From an uncultured Clostridium sp. (GTDB lineage: Bacteria > Bacillota > Clostridia > Clostridiales > Clostridiaceae): a stretch of DNA of 64,000 nt. The stretch lies in NCBI GenBank assembly GCA_903789665.1, contig CAIFEX010000012.1:1-64000 (forward strand), written 5' to 3'. Position numbers and translations under genes: made by a program. Under the pieces are notes generated by a model that saw only the letters and a list, made by a program, of their open reading frames with translations, was not told where the DNA came from and ran no database searches. Numbering within the stretch: position 1 is the stretch's first letter; the number at the start of each line of letters is the position of its first letter. Below are positions 49,964 through 59,229 of the stretch, piece after piece.

Positions 49964-51370
49964 ATGGAAGTTAAAAAATCTAGACTGGACTCATTTTTTA
50001 AGCTAACTGAGAATCACACTGATGTAAAAACAGAAATTTTAGCGGGCTTTACTACTTTTATCACTATGGCCTATATAATTTTTGTGAACCCAAGTGTGCT
50101 TATGCAGGCCGGCATGAACACCAGAAATCTTATGGGGGATGCTGCAGTCAAAGCAGGACTTTCTGCAATCAATGATCCTATAGTAGCATCAATATTTGTA
50201 GCAACTTGTATAGCAGCGGCTGTCGGAACTTTTGTAATGGCACTTTATGCGAATCTTCCCTTTGCACAGGCACCTGGCATGGGATTGAATGCATTTTTTA
50301 CATATAGTGTTTGTATAGGAATGGGATACAGGTGGCAGCAGGCACTGGCGGCTGTTTTAGTATCGGGAATAATATTTATAATAATTACGGTTACATCTAT
50401 TAGAGAAAAAATTGTCGATGCCCTTCCGTATAATTTAAAACTTGCCATATCGGGCGGAATAGGATTGTTTATAGCACTTATAGGCCTTAAAAATGCAGGT
50501 ATCGTCGTATCTGATCCCGCTACTCTGGTGGCTTTTGGAAAGCTGACTACACCTCATGTACTTGTTGCAATCATAGGTATTTTAATTACAACCATACTCA
50601 TGGCAAGAAATGTCAAAGGATCCATACTTATAGGGATAATTTTAACCACCATAATTGGCATACCCTTTGGTGTAACGCATACTTCGGGAATAAAGCTCAT
50701 AAGTGCCCCGCCTTCGCTGGCACCTACATTTTTTGCATTTGATTTTAAAGGCCTCCTTGGAATAGGGAAAGCAGGCTTGGTAGGTGCCATCAGCAGTTTG
50801 GTCATGGTAATCATAACTTTTACGCTGGTGGATCTGTTTGATACTATAGGCACGCTTGTGGGAACAGCCGAGAAAGCAGGCATGGTTGATGAAAACGGAA
50901 AAGTCAAGAACATGCACAAAGCACTTTTGTCAGATGCACTGGCAACTACTGTAGGCTCTCTTCTTGGAACAAGTACAGTGAATACATATGTGGAATCCAC
51001 TGCCGGTGTTACGGCAGGAGGAAGAACTGGTCTCACGTCCTTTACTGTGGGAATACTTTTTATACTTTCACTGTTCTTTTCTGGATTGGTCGGCATAGTT
51101 CCCACTGAAGCTACAGCCCCGGCACTTATAATCGTAGGTGCACTTATGATGGGAGTAGTTACTAAAATAGATTTCAGTGATTTTACAGAAGCACTTCCGG
51201 CATTTTTCGCCATAGCTTTTATGCCATTTAGTTACAGTATAGCAAATGGTATTGCGGCGGCTATAATATTTTATCCGATTGTCAAGGTGGTTACAGGTAG
51301 ATATAAGGAAGTTCATCCGATAGTATATGTACTTGCCGCTCTTTTCATATTCAGGTTTGCAATGCTTTAA
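49964..51370 (+). CDS. NCS2-type guanine/hypoxanthine permease
   Basis: 468-aa AzgA-like purine permease with about 12-14 membrane segments: TEILAGFTTFITMAYIIFVN, APGMGLNAFFTYSV, VDLFDTIGTLVGTA and STAGVTAGGRTGLTS are characteristic. GGAGG precedes the ATG. Controlled by the guanine-class riboswitch upstream, so it is made when intracellular guanine is low. Confidence 0.95.
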   Translation: MEVKKSRLDSFFKLTENHTDVKTEILAGFTTFITMAYIIFVNPSVLMQAGMNTRNLMGDAAVKAGLSAINDPIVASIFVATCIAAAVGTFVMALYANLPFAQAPGMGLNAFFTYSVCIGMGYRWQQALAAVLVSGIIFIIITVTSIREKIVDALPYNLKLAISGGIGLFIALIGLKNAGIVVSDPATLVAFGKLTTPHVLVAIIGILITTILMARNVKGSILIGIILTTIIGIPFGVTHTSGIKLISAPPSLAPTFFAFDFKGLLGIGKAGLVGAISSLVMVIITFTLVDLFDTIGTLVGTAEKAGMVDENGKVKNMHKALLSDALATTVGSLLGTSTVNTYVESTAGVTAGGRTGLTSFTVGILFILSLFFSGLVGIVPTEATAPALIIVGALMMGVVTKIDFSDFTEALPAFFAIAFMPFSYSIANGIAAAIIFYPIVKVVTGRYKEVHPIVYVLAALFIFRFAML

Positions 51371-51480
51371 ATTGTAAACATTGATGAAATATTAGTATAT
51401 AAGGTTGAAATTTCCTCATTAATAAACTATTATATTATAAATGACGTTGTATAAATAACAAGTGATAGGTGGTTTTTTAA

Positions 51481-52062
51481 ATGAGCCGGAAATTGAAGTT
51501 TGCAGTGTGTTTTGTCACCATAGTGTTTATGGCTGTTTTGCTGACGGAATTTCAAATAGTGTTTTTTGGAGAAGATACCAAACCTGAAAAATCGGACTGC
51601 ATAATTGTGTTGGGATGCAGAGTATATGGCATTACACCCAGTCCGTTTCTAATTGGAAGATTGAACAGAGGACTTGAGCTTTATCAAAATGGCTATGGAA
51701 ACTATATTATTGTGTCTGGAGGAAAGGGCCAGGGAGAAAATATATCTGAAGCGGAAGCCATGAGGACATATCTGGCATCCAGAGGAATGGACAGCTCCAG
51801 AATTATAGTGGAAGACAAATCTGCATCTACTATGGCAAATTTAATAAACTCTAAAAAAATAATGGACACGATGGGTTTTAAAACTGCTGTCATAGTATCC
51901 AATAAATATCACTTGAAAAGAGCTTCTTTAATGGCAAAGAGCCAGCACATAAAGGGAAGCTATGCGGGAGTATTCATGTCTTCCTATAAAATGAGGGAAA
52001 TTGGTGGATATATCAGGGAAATACCTGCCATTTGGAAATATTATCTTCTAAAGGCTAGTTAA
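51481..52062 (+). CDS. YdcF/SanA-like DUF218 membrane protein
   Basis: 193-aa protein with one N-terminal membrane segment (about 7-27) and an extracytoplasmic DUF218 domain: DCIIVLGCRVYG, GNYIIVSGGKGQGE, AEAMRTYLASRG, DKSASTMANLINS and VIVSNKYHLKRA. The family is linked to envelope barrier function in other bacteria; enzymatic activity unknown. AGGTGG precedes the ATG. Confidence 0.88.
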   Translation: MSRKLKFAVCFVTIVFMAVLLTEFQIVFFGEDTKPEKSDCIIVLGCRVYGITPSPFLIGRLNRGLELYQNGYGNYIIVSGGKGQGENISEAEAMRTYLASRGMDSSRIIVEDKSASTMANLINSKKIMDTMGFKTAVIVSNKYHLKRASLMAKSQHIKGSYAGVFMSSYKMREIGGYIREIPAIWKYYLLKAS

Positions 52063-52084
52063 AATCCGGTTTCAACTGTTAGAT

Positions 52085-52133
52085 TAAAAAACAAACTGCC
52101 CTGCAGTTAACCGCAGGGCAGTTTGTTTTTTTA
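52085..52133. terminator. Bidirectional terminator
   Basis: ACAAACTGCCCTGC (52091-52104) pairs perfectly with GCAGGGCAGTTTGT (52113-52126), with A/T runs on both sides, between convergent genes. Confidence 0.92.
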
Positions 52134-52322
52134 ATCTACAAAGCTATTCCAGTAATTTGAATAATCCAGTACTATTGAATCTGATTTTGCATCTCCTACA
52201 TTGTAACAATAAGCCAGTTCTTTTATAAAATCTTTTGCTGAAAGTCCCGACTCGGAGATTATGTCATCAATTTGTTCTCGCAGATTTTCAGGTATTTTGG
52301 AAATACAGGAAGTAGTATTCAT
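52131..52322 (-). CDS. Small protein with possible ribbon-helix-helix-like segment
   Basis: 63-aa product starting MNTTSCISKIPENLREQ. The stretch NLREQIDDIISESGLSAKDF resembles the helices of small RHH/antitoxin proteins, but evidence is weak. GGGGGGA lies just upstream of the ATG at 52322 on the minus strand; a longer upstream frame has no ribosome site. No toxin partner adjacent. Confidence 0.6.
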   Translation of the reverse strand: MNTTSCISKIPENLREQIDDIISESGLSAKDFIKELAYCYNVGDAKSDSIVLDYSNYWNSFVD

Positions 52323-52456
52323 TTTGATAATCCCCCCTAAGGATATTAATATATTATATACTATATTCTCATGATAAGCTATATATAACTCATATTGTAC
52401 CTTAAATGTAGCACTTTGCTTGTAACATGTCAATAAAGAATAGCCTACTTTTTGTT

Positions 52457-53038
52457 TTATGCTAGAGATTTAAAAAAATTTATTGTACACTCGGCCATCA
52501 ATTCATGTCCTAGTGTAGAGGGATGCAGGCCATCTACAAACAGTCGGTTTGCACCTATGTCCTTTAATTTTTCACGAAAGCAGTCATAATAATCTATATA
52601 GTGAAATTTGTTCTCATCACAAAAACTTATTATCCAATTTCTATAGTTCTCCTGAAGTTTGTTTATCTTATTATAATTCAAGGTGCTGTCCCATTTTTTT
52701 TCAGCCATGAGTTTGTCTACAGCAGGTTCTATGCCTATTATTGAAATTATTTTATAATTTACTGCATCTTTTACAATGAGTGTTATATTGTCTGTTACTA
52801 TTTTTAAAGATCTATTGCTCATAAAATCATTACTTCCGCCCATGATGATGACATAATTGGGATGATTTTTTATTACGTCTTCATAAGAACGGGATAACAT
52901 TCCGGAGGTTGTATCTCCATTTGCGCCTTTATTTAAGACCTCCATTTGAAGGGGCTCTTTTATGAGTGACACCCAGTTTTCCTTTGCAGGAACACCATAT
53001 CCAAAAGTTAAACTGTCTCCTATGCATACTAATTTCAT
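52457..53038 (-). CDS. SGNH/GDSL-family esterase
   Basis: 193-aa hydrolase with the four SGNH blocks: CIGDSLTFGYG (Ser), NGDTTSGML (Gly), IMGGSNDFM (Asn) and FVDGLHPSTLGHE (Asp/His). No signal peptide, so probably cytoplasmic. AAGGAGGT precedes the ATG. Divergent from the pur operon. Substrate unknown. Confidence 0.92.
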   Translation of the reverse strand: MKLVCIGDSLTFGYGVPAKENWVSLIKEPLQMEVLNKGANGDTTSGMLSRSYEDVIKNHPNYVIIMGGSNDFMSNRSLKIVTDNITLIVKDAVNYKIISIIGIEPAVDKLMAEKKWDSTLNYNKINKLQENYRNWIISFCDENKFHYIDYYDCFREKLKDIGANRLFVDGLHPSTLGHELMAECTINFFKSLA

Positions 53039-53104
53039 CTTTGAATACCTCCTTGTTTTATTCAGCTTTTATAATTAATGTTATAATTATGTTTTTTTAA
53101 GGAT
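53039..53104. other. Left part of the gap between the GDSL esterase and purE
   Basis: The 398-bp divergent gap (53039-53436) holds the GDSL leader, the dyad at 53105-53128, the pur promoter, riboswitch and terminator. In this left part I see only the AT-rich GDSL leader. Confidence 0.6.
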
Positions 53105-53128
53105 AATGTTCGATATGATACGAACATT
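53105..53128. promoter_or_regulatory. PurBox-like dyad (possible PurR operator)
   Basis: AATGTTCG (53105-53112) and CGAACATT (53121-53128) form a perfect inverted repeat with an 8-base centre. CGAAC with flanking A/T is the core of the PurR box of Firmicutes. It lies 67 bases before the pur -35 and also upstream of the divergent GDSL gene. Confidence 0.5.
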
Positions 53129-53194
53129 GTTATTGTTAATTGAAATACAATTTTAATTTAGACGAATATTATAAGATAAATTAAAATTAATATA

Positions 53195-53223
53195 TTGAAT
53201 TATACAATTTCCTATGTTAATAT
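53195..53223 (+). promoter_or_regulatory. Promoter of the pur operon
   Basis: TTGAAT (53195-53200), 17 bases, TAATAT (53218-53223), about 30 bases before the aptamer. Confidence 0.65.
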
Positions 53224-53253
53224 AATTATATCAGAAATAAATATAAATGTAGT

Positions 53254-53321
53254 ATCCATATAATCCTAATAATCTGGTTTAGGAGTTTCTACAGGAAACC
53301 GTAAATTTCCCGTCTATGGAT
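53254..53321 (+). promoter_or_regulatory. Purine (guanine-class) riboswitch of the pur operon
   Basis: P1 ATCCATA (53254-53260) pairs with TATGGAT (53315-53321). P2 TCCTAA/TTAGGA, P3 GGAAA/TTTCC, loop GAGTTTCTACAGG and J3/1 GTCTATGG fit the family. C at 53314 indicates guanine or hypoxanthine. CCGTAAATTTC (53299-53309) is perfectly complementary to GAAATTTACGG (53356-53366) in the terminator arm, giving an antiterminator. Confidence 0.95.
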
Positions 53322-53347
53322 TGAGTTGTGAAATCACTCATTTTTAG

Positions 53348-53390
53348 GATTCTTAGAAATTTACGGCTGTAGATTTCTAAGAATCTTTTT
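53348..53390 (+). terminator. Riboswitch-controlled terminator
   Basis: GATTCTTAGAAAT (53348-53360) pairs with ATTTCTAAGAATC (53373-53385), followed by TTTTT. Mutually exclusive with the antiterminator pairing to the aptamer P3 region. Confidence 0.92.
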
Positions 53391-53399
53391 GATTTAGTC

Positions 53400-53422
53400 A
53401 ATTGTAAATTGTTAATTGTAAA
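53400..53422 (+). repeat. Short AT-rich repeat before purE (copy 1)
   Basis: A 23-base sequence of AATTGTAAATTGT type that recurs with one mismatch at 60523-60545, after purD. Confidence 0.6.
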
Positions 53423-53436
53423 AGGAGGATGTATTT

Positions 53437-53916
53437 ATGAAAGTAGCAATTATATTTGGCAGTAGTTCTGACATAGATAAGATGAAAGGTGCAGCTAAAG
53501 TTCTAAAAGAATTTGGTATAGAATATAAAGCTTATATCCTGTCTGCCCATAGAGTCCCGGAAAAACTTTTGGAAACTGTGAAGAAACTGGAAAATGACGG
53601 CTGTGAATGCATAATTTCTGGAGCAGGTCTTGCGGCCCATCTTCCAGGAGTCATTGCAGCAAATACCACATTGCCGGTTATAGGAGTTCCACTTAATGCA
53701 GCAGTTGGAGGACTTGATTCTTTGTTTTCAATAGTGCAGATGCCGAAATCAATACCTGTAGCTACAGTTGGAATAAACAACAGCTATAACGCAGGTATGC
53801 TTGCAGTTGAGATTTTAGCACTTAAATATTCTGAAATTAGGGATAAATTGCTTAAGTATAGAAAAGATATGAAAGAAAAATTTATAAATGAAAATGGAAA
53901 AGGAGTGGAATTATAA
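53437..53916 (+). CDS. purE: N5-carboxyaminoimidazole ribonucleotide mutase, PurE
   Basis: De novo purine synthesis, carboxylation step at AIR/CAIR. The 159-aa product has GSSSDIDKM (8-16), SAHRVPEKL and the [11 protein letters not shown] signature. No purK is adjacent. Spacing of one base to purC. First gene after the riboswitch. Confidence 0.97.
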   Translation: MKVAIIFGSSSDIDKMKGAAKVLKEFGIEYKAYILSAHRVPEKLLETVKKLENDGCECIISGAGLAAHLPGVIAANTTLPVIGVPLNAAVGGLDSLFSIVQMPKSIPVATVGINNSYNAGMLAVEILALKYSEIRDKLLKYRKDMKEKFINENGKGVEL

Positions 53917-53917
53917 A

Positions 53918-54625
53918 ATGGAAAAGGAAAAAATGATTTACGAGGGAAAGGCAAAAAAAGTTTATGATACTGATGATAAAGATAAGGTTATAATTTATTA
54001 TAAAGACGATGCTACAGCTTTTAACGGACAGAAGAAAGGGCAGATTCAAGACAAGGGTGTAATGAACAACACAATCACTTCCATGCTGTTTGAGCTTCTT
54101 GAAAAACATGGGATACAGACTCATTTTGAAAAAAAATTGAGCAACAGGGAACAGCTTTGCAAAAAAGTAGACATAATTCCTCTGGAAGTCATAGTGAGGA
54201 ACGTAGCAGCAGGAAGTATGGCAAAGAGACTTGGATTAAAAGAAGGGACACCTCTCAAGACTACGGTGTATGAATTGAGCTATAAAAATGATGAACTGGG
54301 TGATCCGCTTATAAACGACTACCATGCAGTTGGAATTGGAATTGCCACTTTTGATGAATTGAAGACCATATATGATATGACAAAAAAGGTAAATGATGTT
54401 TTGAAGGAGTTCTTTTTGAAGCAGGGAATAAAACTCATTGATTTTAAAATTGAATTTGGAAAATTTAACGGTAAAATACTTTTGGCTGATGAAATATCGC
54501 CGGATACCTGCAGACTGTGGGATGCAAAGACAAATGAAAAATTGGATAAGGATAGATTTAGAAGAGATTTGGGAAATGTGAAGGAAGCTTATGAGGAGAT
54601 ATTGAAGAGAATAAGTAGTAAATAA
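53918..54625 (+). CDS. purC: SAICAR synthetase, PurC
   Basis: Condenses CAIR with aspartate using ATP. The 235-aa product has [13 protein letters not shown] (N-terminal ATP site), [17 protein letters not shown] and [12 protein letters not shown] signatures. ATG at 53918 follows AGGAGTGG. Confidence 0.97.
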   Translation: MEKEKMIYEGKAKKVYDTDDKDKVIIYYKDDATAFNGQKKGQIQDKGVMNNTITSMLFELLEKHGIQTHFEKKLSNREQLCKKVDIIPLEVIVRNVAAGSMAKRLGLKEGTPLKTTVYELSYKNDELGDPLINDYHAVGIGIATFDELKTIYDMTKKVNDVLKEFFLKQGIKLIDFKIEFGKFNGKILLADEISPDTCRLWDAKTNEKLDKDRFRRDLGNVKEAYEEILKRISSK

Positions 54626-54660
54626 ATCCTTGTTGTATGGGTATAAAAGGAGAGAATTTT

Positions 54661-56070
54661 ATGTGCACTTTATTAGAGGATAAATTTAAAGATGAATGTG
54701 GTGTTTTTGGTGTATTTTCCAAAAATAACCTGGATGTGGCATCTCTTACCTATTATGGATTGTATGCCCTTCAGCACAGGGGACAGGAAAGTGCGGGAAT
54801 TGTGGTTTCTGATGGAAATGAGTTCAAGTACCATAAAGGTATGGGACTTGTAGCAGATGCCTTTGACAGGAAATTACTTGGATGTCTAAAGGGAAAAATT
54901 GCAATAGGGCATGTGAGGTATTCTACGGCAGGATCCAGTACTTTGAGCAATGCACAGCCCCTTATAGTTAAATGTAAATTAGGACCAATTGCCATAGCAC
55001 ATAATGGAAATCTGGTGAATGCAGATGTGATCAGGGCGCTTCTGGAAGATGCTGGATACACTTTCCAGACTTCTGTGGATTCAGAAGTTATATTGAGCCT
55101 TATTGCACGGGGGGTCGAAAAAGATATTGGCAGGGCCATAGTGGATGCAATTCAAGCTGTAAAGGGATCTTACGCCATTGTTATTTTAACCAGGGATAAG
55201 CTTATAGGCGTCAGGGATCCAAATGGAATAAGGCCTCTCTGTATAGGTGAATTAAATGGCGATTATATAATCTGCTCTGAAAGCTGTGCACTGGATTCCA
55301 TAGGTGCGAATTTTGTAAGGGATGTAGCTCCGGGGGAAATTGTCATAGTGGATAAGGACGGAATTAAATCCATAAACTTTGCTGAAAAGACAAAGTGTGA
55401 AACGTGCTCTTTTGAATATATATATTTTGCAAGGCCAGACAGCACTATAGACGGGATAAATGTCTATACTTCCAGAATCAAAGCAGGAAAGGTGCTTTAC
55501 AGGGAAAGCCCTGCAGAAGCCGATGTGGTAATAGGTGTTCCCGATTCGGGAATACCGGCGGCCCTTGGATATTCCGAGGCATCGGGCATCCCATATGCTA
55601 TAGGTTTTATAAAAAATAAATATGTAGGCAGAACTTTCATATCACCTTCCAAAGAACTTAGATCCAAGGCGGTGGCCGTGAAATTAAATCCACTTAAAGT
55701 GAATGTAGAAGGGAAGAGAGTTGTAATAGTAGATGATTCAATAGTAAGGGGCACCACCAGCAGAAAACTTGTGGAAATACTTAGAAGGGCCGGAGCCAGT
55801 GAGGTACATTTCAGAGTCAGTTCACCTGTGGTAAAATATCCCTGCTATTTTGGCATTGATACCCCTTATAGAAAGGATCTCATAGGTGCCAATGCAAGTG
55901 TGGAGGAGATAAGAGAGGAAATAGGAGCGGACAGCCTGGGATATATAAGTATAGATGGTATTTTAAAATCATTGGACTGCAGCGGTAAAAGAGGATATTG
56001 TGTAGGATGTTTCAGCGGAGTCTACCCTATATCTGCGCCTATGGAAAAGGATAAAAATTATTTAGAGTAA
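54661..56070 (+). CDS. purF: Amidophosphoribosyltransferase, PurF
   Basis: Committed step: PRPP plus glutamine to phosphoribosylamine. The 469-aa product has a short propeptide of 12 residues before the catalytic Cys13 (DECGVFGV), the PRPP site VVIVDDSIVRGTT and 4Fe-4S-type cysteines (CETC, CSGKRGYCVGC) as in the Bacillus-type enzyme. AAAGGAGAG precedes the ATG at 54661. Confidence 0.97.
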   Translation: MCTLLEDKFKDECGVFGVFSKNNLDVASLTYYGLYALQHRGQESAGIVVSDGNEFKYHKGMGLVADAFDRKLLGCLKGKIAIGHVRYSTAGSSTLSNAQPLIVKCKLGPIAIAHNGNLVNADVIRALLEDAGYTFQTSVDSEVILSLIARGVEKDIGRAIVDAIQAVKGSYAIVILTRDKLIGVRDPNGIRPLCIGELNGDYIICSESCALDSIGANFVRDVAPGEIVIVDKDGIKSINFAEKTKCETCSFEYIYFARPDSTIDGINVYTSRIKAGKVLYRESPAEADVVIGVPDSGIPAALGYSEASGIPYAIGFIKNKYVGRTFISPSKELRSKAVAVKLNPLKVNVEGKRVVIVDDSIVRGTTSRKLVEILRRAGASEVHFRVSSPVVKYPCYFGIDTPYRKDLIGANASVEEIREEIGADSLGYISIDGILKSLDCSGKRGYCVGCFSGVYPISAPMEKDKNYLE

Positions 56071-56085
56071 AGGATGGTTTTTAAT

Positions 56086-57081
56086 ATGACAACCTATAAG
56101 GATGCTGGTGTAAACATTGAAGAAGGTTATAAATCCGTAAAGCTTATGAAACGGTATTCGGCCAGTACTTTTACTCCCGGTGTATTAAACGGGATTGGAA
56201 GTTTTGCAGGCATGTTTGAGTTAGGTGATTATAAAAATCCAGTGCTTGTTTCTGGTACTGATGGAGTTGGAACAAAGTTGAAGATAGCTTTTCAAATGGG
56301 TGTTTATGATACTGTTGGAATAGATTGTGTTGCCATGTGTGTAAATGATATCCTGTGCCATGGAGCAAAACCTCTTTTCTTTCTGGATTATTTGGCTTGT
56401 TCTAATTTGAAGGCAGATGTTGCAGCGGATTTAGTTAAGGGTGTGTCAAAAGGATGCATTCAAGCGGGATGTGCGCTGATCGGCGGTGAAACAGCTGAAA
56501 TGCCCGGGTTTTATGCCAAGGGTGATTACGATATGGCAGGTTTTACTGTTGGAGCCGTTGAAAAAGACGATATAATAGATGGAAGTAAAGTGGAAGAAGG
56601 GGATGTGCTTGTTGGCATAGCTTCAAGTGGGGTTCACAGCAATGGTTATTCACTTGTGAGGAGTCTTGTGGGAGATCTTGAAAAGAGTTTTGGCGGCAGT
56701 ACATTGGGGCAGGTACTGCTGACTCCTACAAAGATATATGTTAAACCTGTTGCCAGACTTTTGCAAAAATTTAATATAAAAGCCATGGCCCATATAACCG
56801 GCGGAGGTTTCTTTGAGAATGTACCAAGGATGTTCAAGGGGGATTTTACCGCTGTTATAGATAAAAAGAGCTATAAAATTCCTGACATATTTAAATACAT
56901 AATGGATTTGGGAGTGGGTGAACGGCAGATGTACAATACTTTCAACATGGGAATAGGTTTTGTATTGTGTGTAAAACCTTCAGATGCCGACAGTGTGGTG
57001 TCGGAGCTTGAAAAAATGGGAGAAAAGGCGTACGTAATAGGTAATGTAAAAAAAGGAGAAAGAAAAGTATGTTTAAAATAG
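56086..57081 (+). CDS. purM: AIR synthetase, PurM
   Basis: Phosphoribosylformylglycinamidine cyclo-ligase. The 331-aa product has GVGTKLKIAF, DCVAMCVNDILCHGAKPLFF and GETAEMPGFY. ATG at 56086 is preferred (AAAGGATGG upstream); ATG at 56074 lies in that site. Overlaps purN by 13 bases. Confidence 0.96.
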   Translation: MTTYKDAGVNIEEGYKSVKLMKRYSASTFTPGVLNGIGSFAGMFELGDYKNPVLVSGTDGVGTKLKIAFQMGVYDTVGIDCVAMCVNDILCHGAKPLFFLDYLACSNLKADVAADLVKGVSKGCIQAGCALIGGETAEMPGFYAKGDYDMAGFTVGAVEKDDIIDGSKVEEGDVLVGIASSGVHSNGYSLVRSLVGDLEKSFGGSTLGQVLLTPTKIYVKPVARLLQKFNIKAMAHITGGGFFENVPRMFKGDFTAVIDKKSYKIPDIFKYIMDLGVGERQMYNTFNMGIGFVLCVKPSDADSVVSELEKMGEKAYVIGNVKKGERKVCLK

Positions 57082-57683
57082 CAGTTTTGGCCTCTGGCGG
57101 TGGAACGGATTTTCAATCCATAATAGACGGTGTGGAAAGCGGATACCTTGAAAACTGCAGTATTGAGATGCTTATATCGGATCGTCCTGGTATACATGCC
57201 ATTGAAAGGGCTAAAAAACATGGTATTGAAAATAAAGTATTGGATAGTAAGGTTTATGGAGCCGGCCTATCGGATGAAATATTGAAATTGCTGCATGGAA
57301 AAGTGGATTTGATAGTATGTGCAGGATGGCTTTCCATATTGCAGGGGAAACTTATCTCAGAATTTAAAAATAAAATAATAAATATACATCCTTCTCTGAT
57401 ACCATCATTTTGTGGAGACGGCATGTATGGCATTAAAGTACATGAATCTGCAGTTAAAAAAGGTGTGAAGGTATCGGGATGTACAGTACATTTTATCGAT
57501 TCAGGTACTGACAGCGGACCTATAATTTTTCAAAAAGCAGTACCTGTATATTTTGAAGATACCGCCGGGGATCTTCAAAAAAGAATATTGAAAGAGGAAC
57601 ATAGGGCGCTTCCCAGGGTCATTAAACTTGTTTCTCAAAATAAAGTGTCGGTAATACAGGGAAGAGTTAAAATTGGCAAATAA
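57069..57683 (+). CDS. purN: GAR transformylase, PurN
   Basis: Transfers formyl from 10-formyl-THF to GAR. The 204-aa product has [14 protein letters not shown], the catalytic [10 protein letters not shown] (Asn, His) and SGTDSGPII (Asp). Starts inside purM, implying translational coupling. Confidence 0.96.
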   Translation: MFKIAVLASGGGTDFQSIIDGVESGYLENCSIEMLISDRPGIHAIERAKKHGIENKVLDSKVYGAGLSDEILKLLHGKVDLIVCAGWLSILQGKLISEFKNKIINIHPSLIPSFCGDGMYGIKVHESAVKKGVKVSGCTVHFIDSGTDSGPIIFQKAVPVYFEDTAGDLQKRILKEEHRALPRVIKLVSQNKVSVIQGRVKIGK

Positions 57684-57703
57684 GAATAATTGGAGGGTCG
57701 ATT

Positions 57704-59203
57704 ATGATAAATCGTGCACTTATAAGTGTCTATAATAAACAGGGTTTGCTTGAATTGGCGCAGTTTTTGGCAGGCAGGGGAGTCGAAATAATATCTACGG
57801 GCGGGACGTATAAATACCTTTTGGACAATGGCATAAGGGTTACGGAAGTGTCAGAAGTTACAGGATTTGATGAGATACTGGATGGCAGGGTTAAAACCCT
57901 GCACCCGGCAATACACGCAGGAATACTTGCCAAAAGGGATAATAAAGAGCACATGGATACAATAAAAAGCAAAAACATACTCCCCATAGATATGGTTGTT
58001 GTAAATTTGTATCCTTTTTTTGATAAAGTATGTGAAGATATAAGCTTTGATGAAAAAATAGAGTTTATAGATATAGGCGGGCCGGCCATGATAAGGGCGG
58101 CAGCCAAGAATTTTAAAGATGTGGTAGTAGTTACGGATGTTAAGGATTATTCTCCGGTAATTGAGGAGATAAAATCATCAGGGAATGTAAAATATGAGCT
58201 TAAGAAAAAGCTGGCAGGAAAGGTATTTAACCTCATGTCCGCCTATGATGGTGCAATAAGTAATTTCCTGCTGGACGAAGAATATCCTGAGTACCTGAGC
58301 CTGTCTTATAAAAAATCCCAGAATCTGAGGTATGGGGAAAATCCTCACCAGAGTGCGGCATATTATACTGAAACTGTGGGAAAAGCTCCCATGAAAGATT
58401 TTGAGCAGTTAAACGGAAAGAGGCTTTCCTACAACAATATGAGAGATATGGATATGGCATGGAAAGCGGTAAATGAATTTGAGGAAATATGCTGTGTTGC
58501 AGTAAAACACAATACTCCCTGCGGTGCGGCAATTGGCAGGGATCTCCACGAGGCCTATGTGAGGGCTTATGAATGCGATCCCACTTCCATATTTGGAGGA
58601 ATTATAGCTTTTAATAGAAAATTGGATGTGAGTACTGCAGAGGAAATAGTAAAAATTTTTGTGGAAATAGTTATAGCTCCCGATTTTGATAAAGAAGCTG
58701 TTGAAACGCTTAAGAAGAAAAAGAACCTCAGAATAATAAAATGTGAAGCCAAACCCACGAATGGATATGAAATAGCAAAATTGGACGGAGGGGTACTCGT
58801 ACAGTCGGCTGACACGAAACTTGCGGATAAAATGAAGGTTGTAACTGAAAAAAGCCCTTCAAAAGAGGAAATGGACAATTTAATATTTGGGATGAAAGTT
58901 TGTAAATACGCAAAGTCCAATGCAATCGTAGTGGTTAAAGATTTTATGGCTAAGGGAATTGGATGTGGGCAGGTAAACAGGATATGGCCCGCTTGTCAGG
59001 CGCTTGACAGGGCAAAGGATGGCACAGTACTTGCATCTGATGCTTTCTTCCCATTTGACGATGTGGTAAAGGAAGCTGCTAAACATGGAATAAAGGCCAT
59101 AATTCAGCCTGGCGGCTCCATAAGGGATGCGGACTCCATAAAGGCATGCAATGAAAATGGAGTATCTATGGTGTTTACGGGAATAAGACATTTTAAGCAT
59201 TAA
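57704..59203 (+). CDS. purH: Bifunctional AICAR transformylase/IMP cyclohydrolase, PurH
   Basis: Last two steps to IMP. The 499-aa product has an N-terminal MGS-like cyclohydrolase domain ([31 protein letters not shown]) and the transformylase domain with Lys-His of [12 protein letters not shown] and [14 protein letters not shown] precedes the ATG. Confidence 0.97.
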   Translation: MINRALISVYNKQGLLELAQFLAGRGVEIISTGGTYKYLLDNGIRVTEVSEVTGFDEILDGRVKTLHPAIHAGILAKRDNKEHMDTIKSKNILPIDMVVVNLYPFFDKVCEDISFDEKIEFIDIGGPAMIRAAAKNFKDVVVVTDVKDYSPVIEEIKSSGNVKYELKKKLAGKVFNLMSAYDGAISNFLLDEEYPEYLSLSYKKSQNLRYGENPHQSAAYYTETVGKAPMKDFEQLNGKRLSYNNMRDMDMAWKAVNEFEEICCVAVKHNTPCGAAIGRDLHEAYVRAYECDPTSIFGGIIAFNRKLDVSTAEEIVKIFVEIVIAPDFDKEAVETLKKKKNLRIIKCEAKPTNGYEIAKLDGGVLVQSADTKLADKMKVVTEKSPSKEEMDNLIFGMKVCKYAKSNAIVVVKDFMAKGIGCGQVNRIWPACQALDRAKDGTVLASDAFFPFDDVVKEAAKHGIKAIIQPGGSIRDADSIKACNENGVSMVFTGIRHFKH

Positions 59204-59229
59204 CTTAAAATAAAGGGGGTATTTATGAA

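Noticed and set aside
50554..51213. Long minus-strand open frame (219 aa) opposite the purine permease
   Set aside because: Antisense shadow of a highly conserved permease; no ribosome site and low-complexity Pro/Thr/Ser composition.
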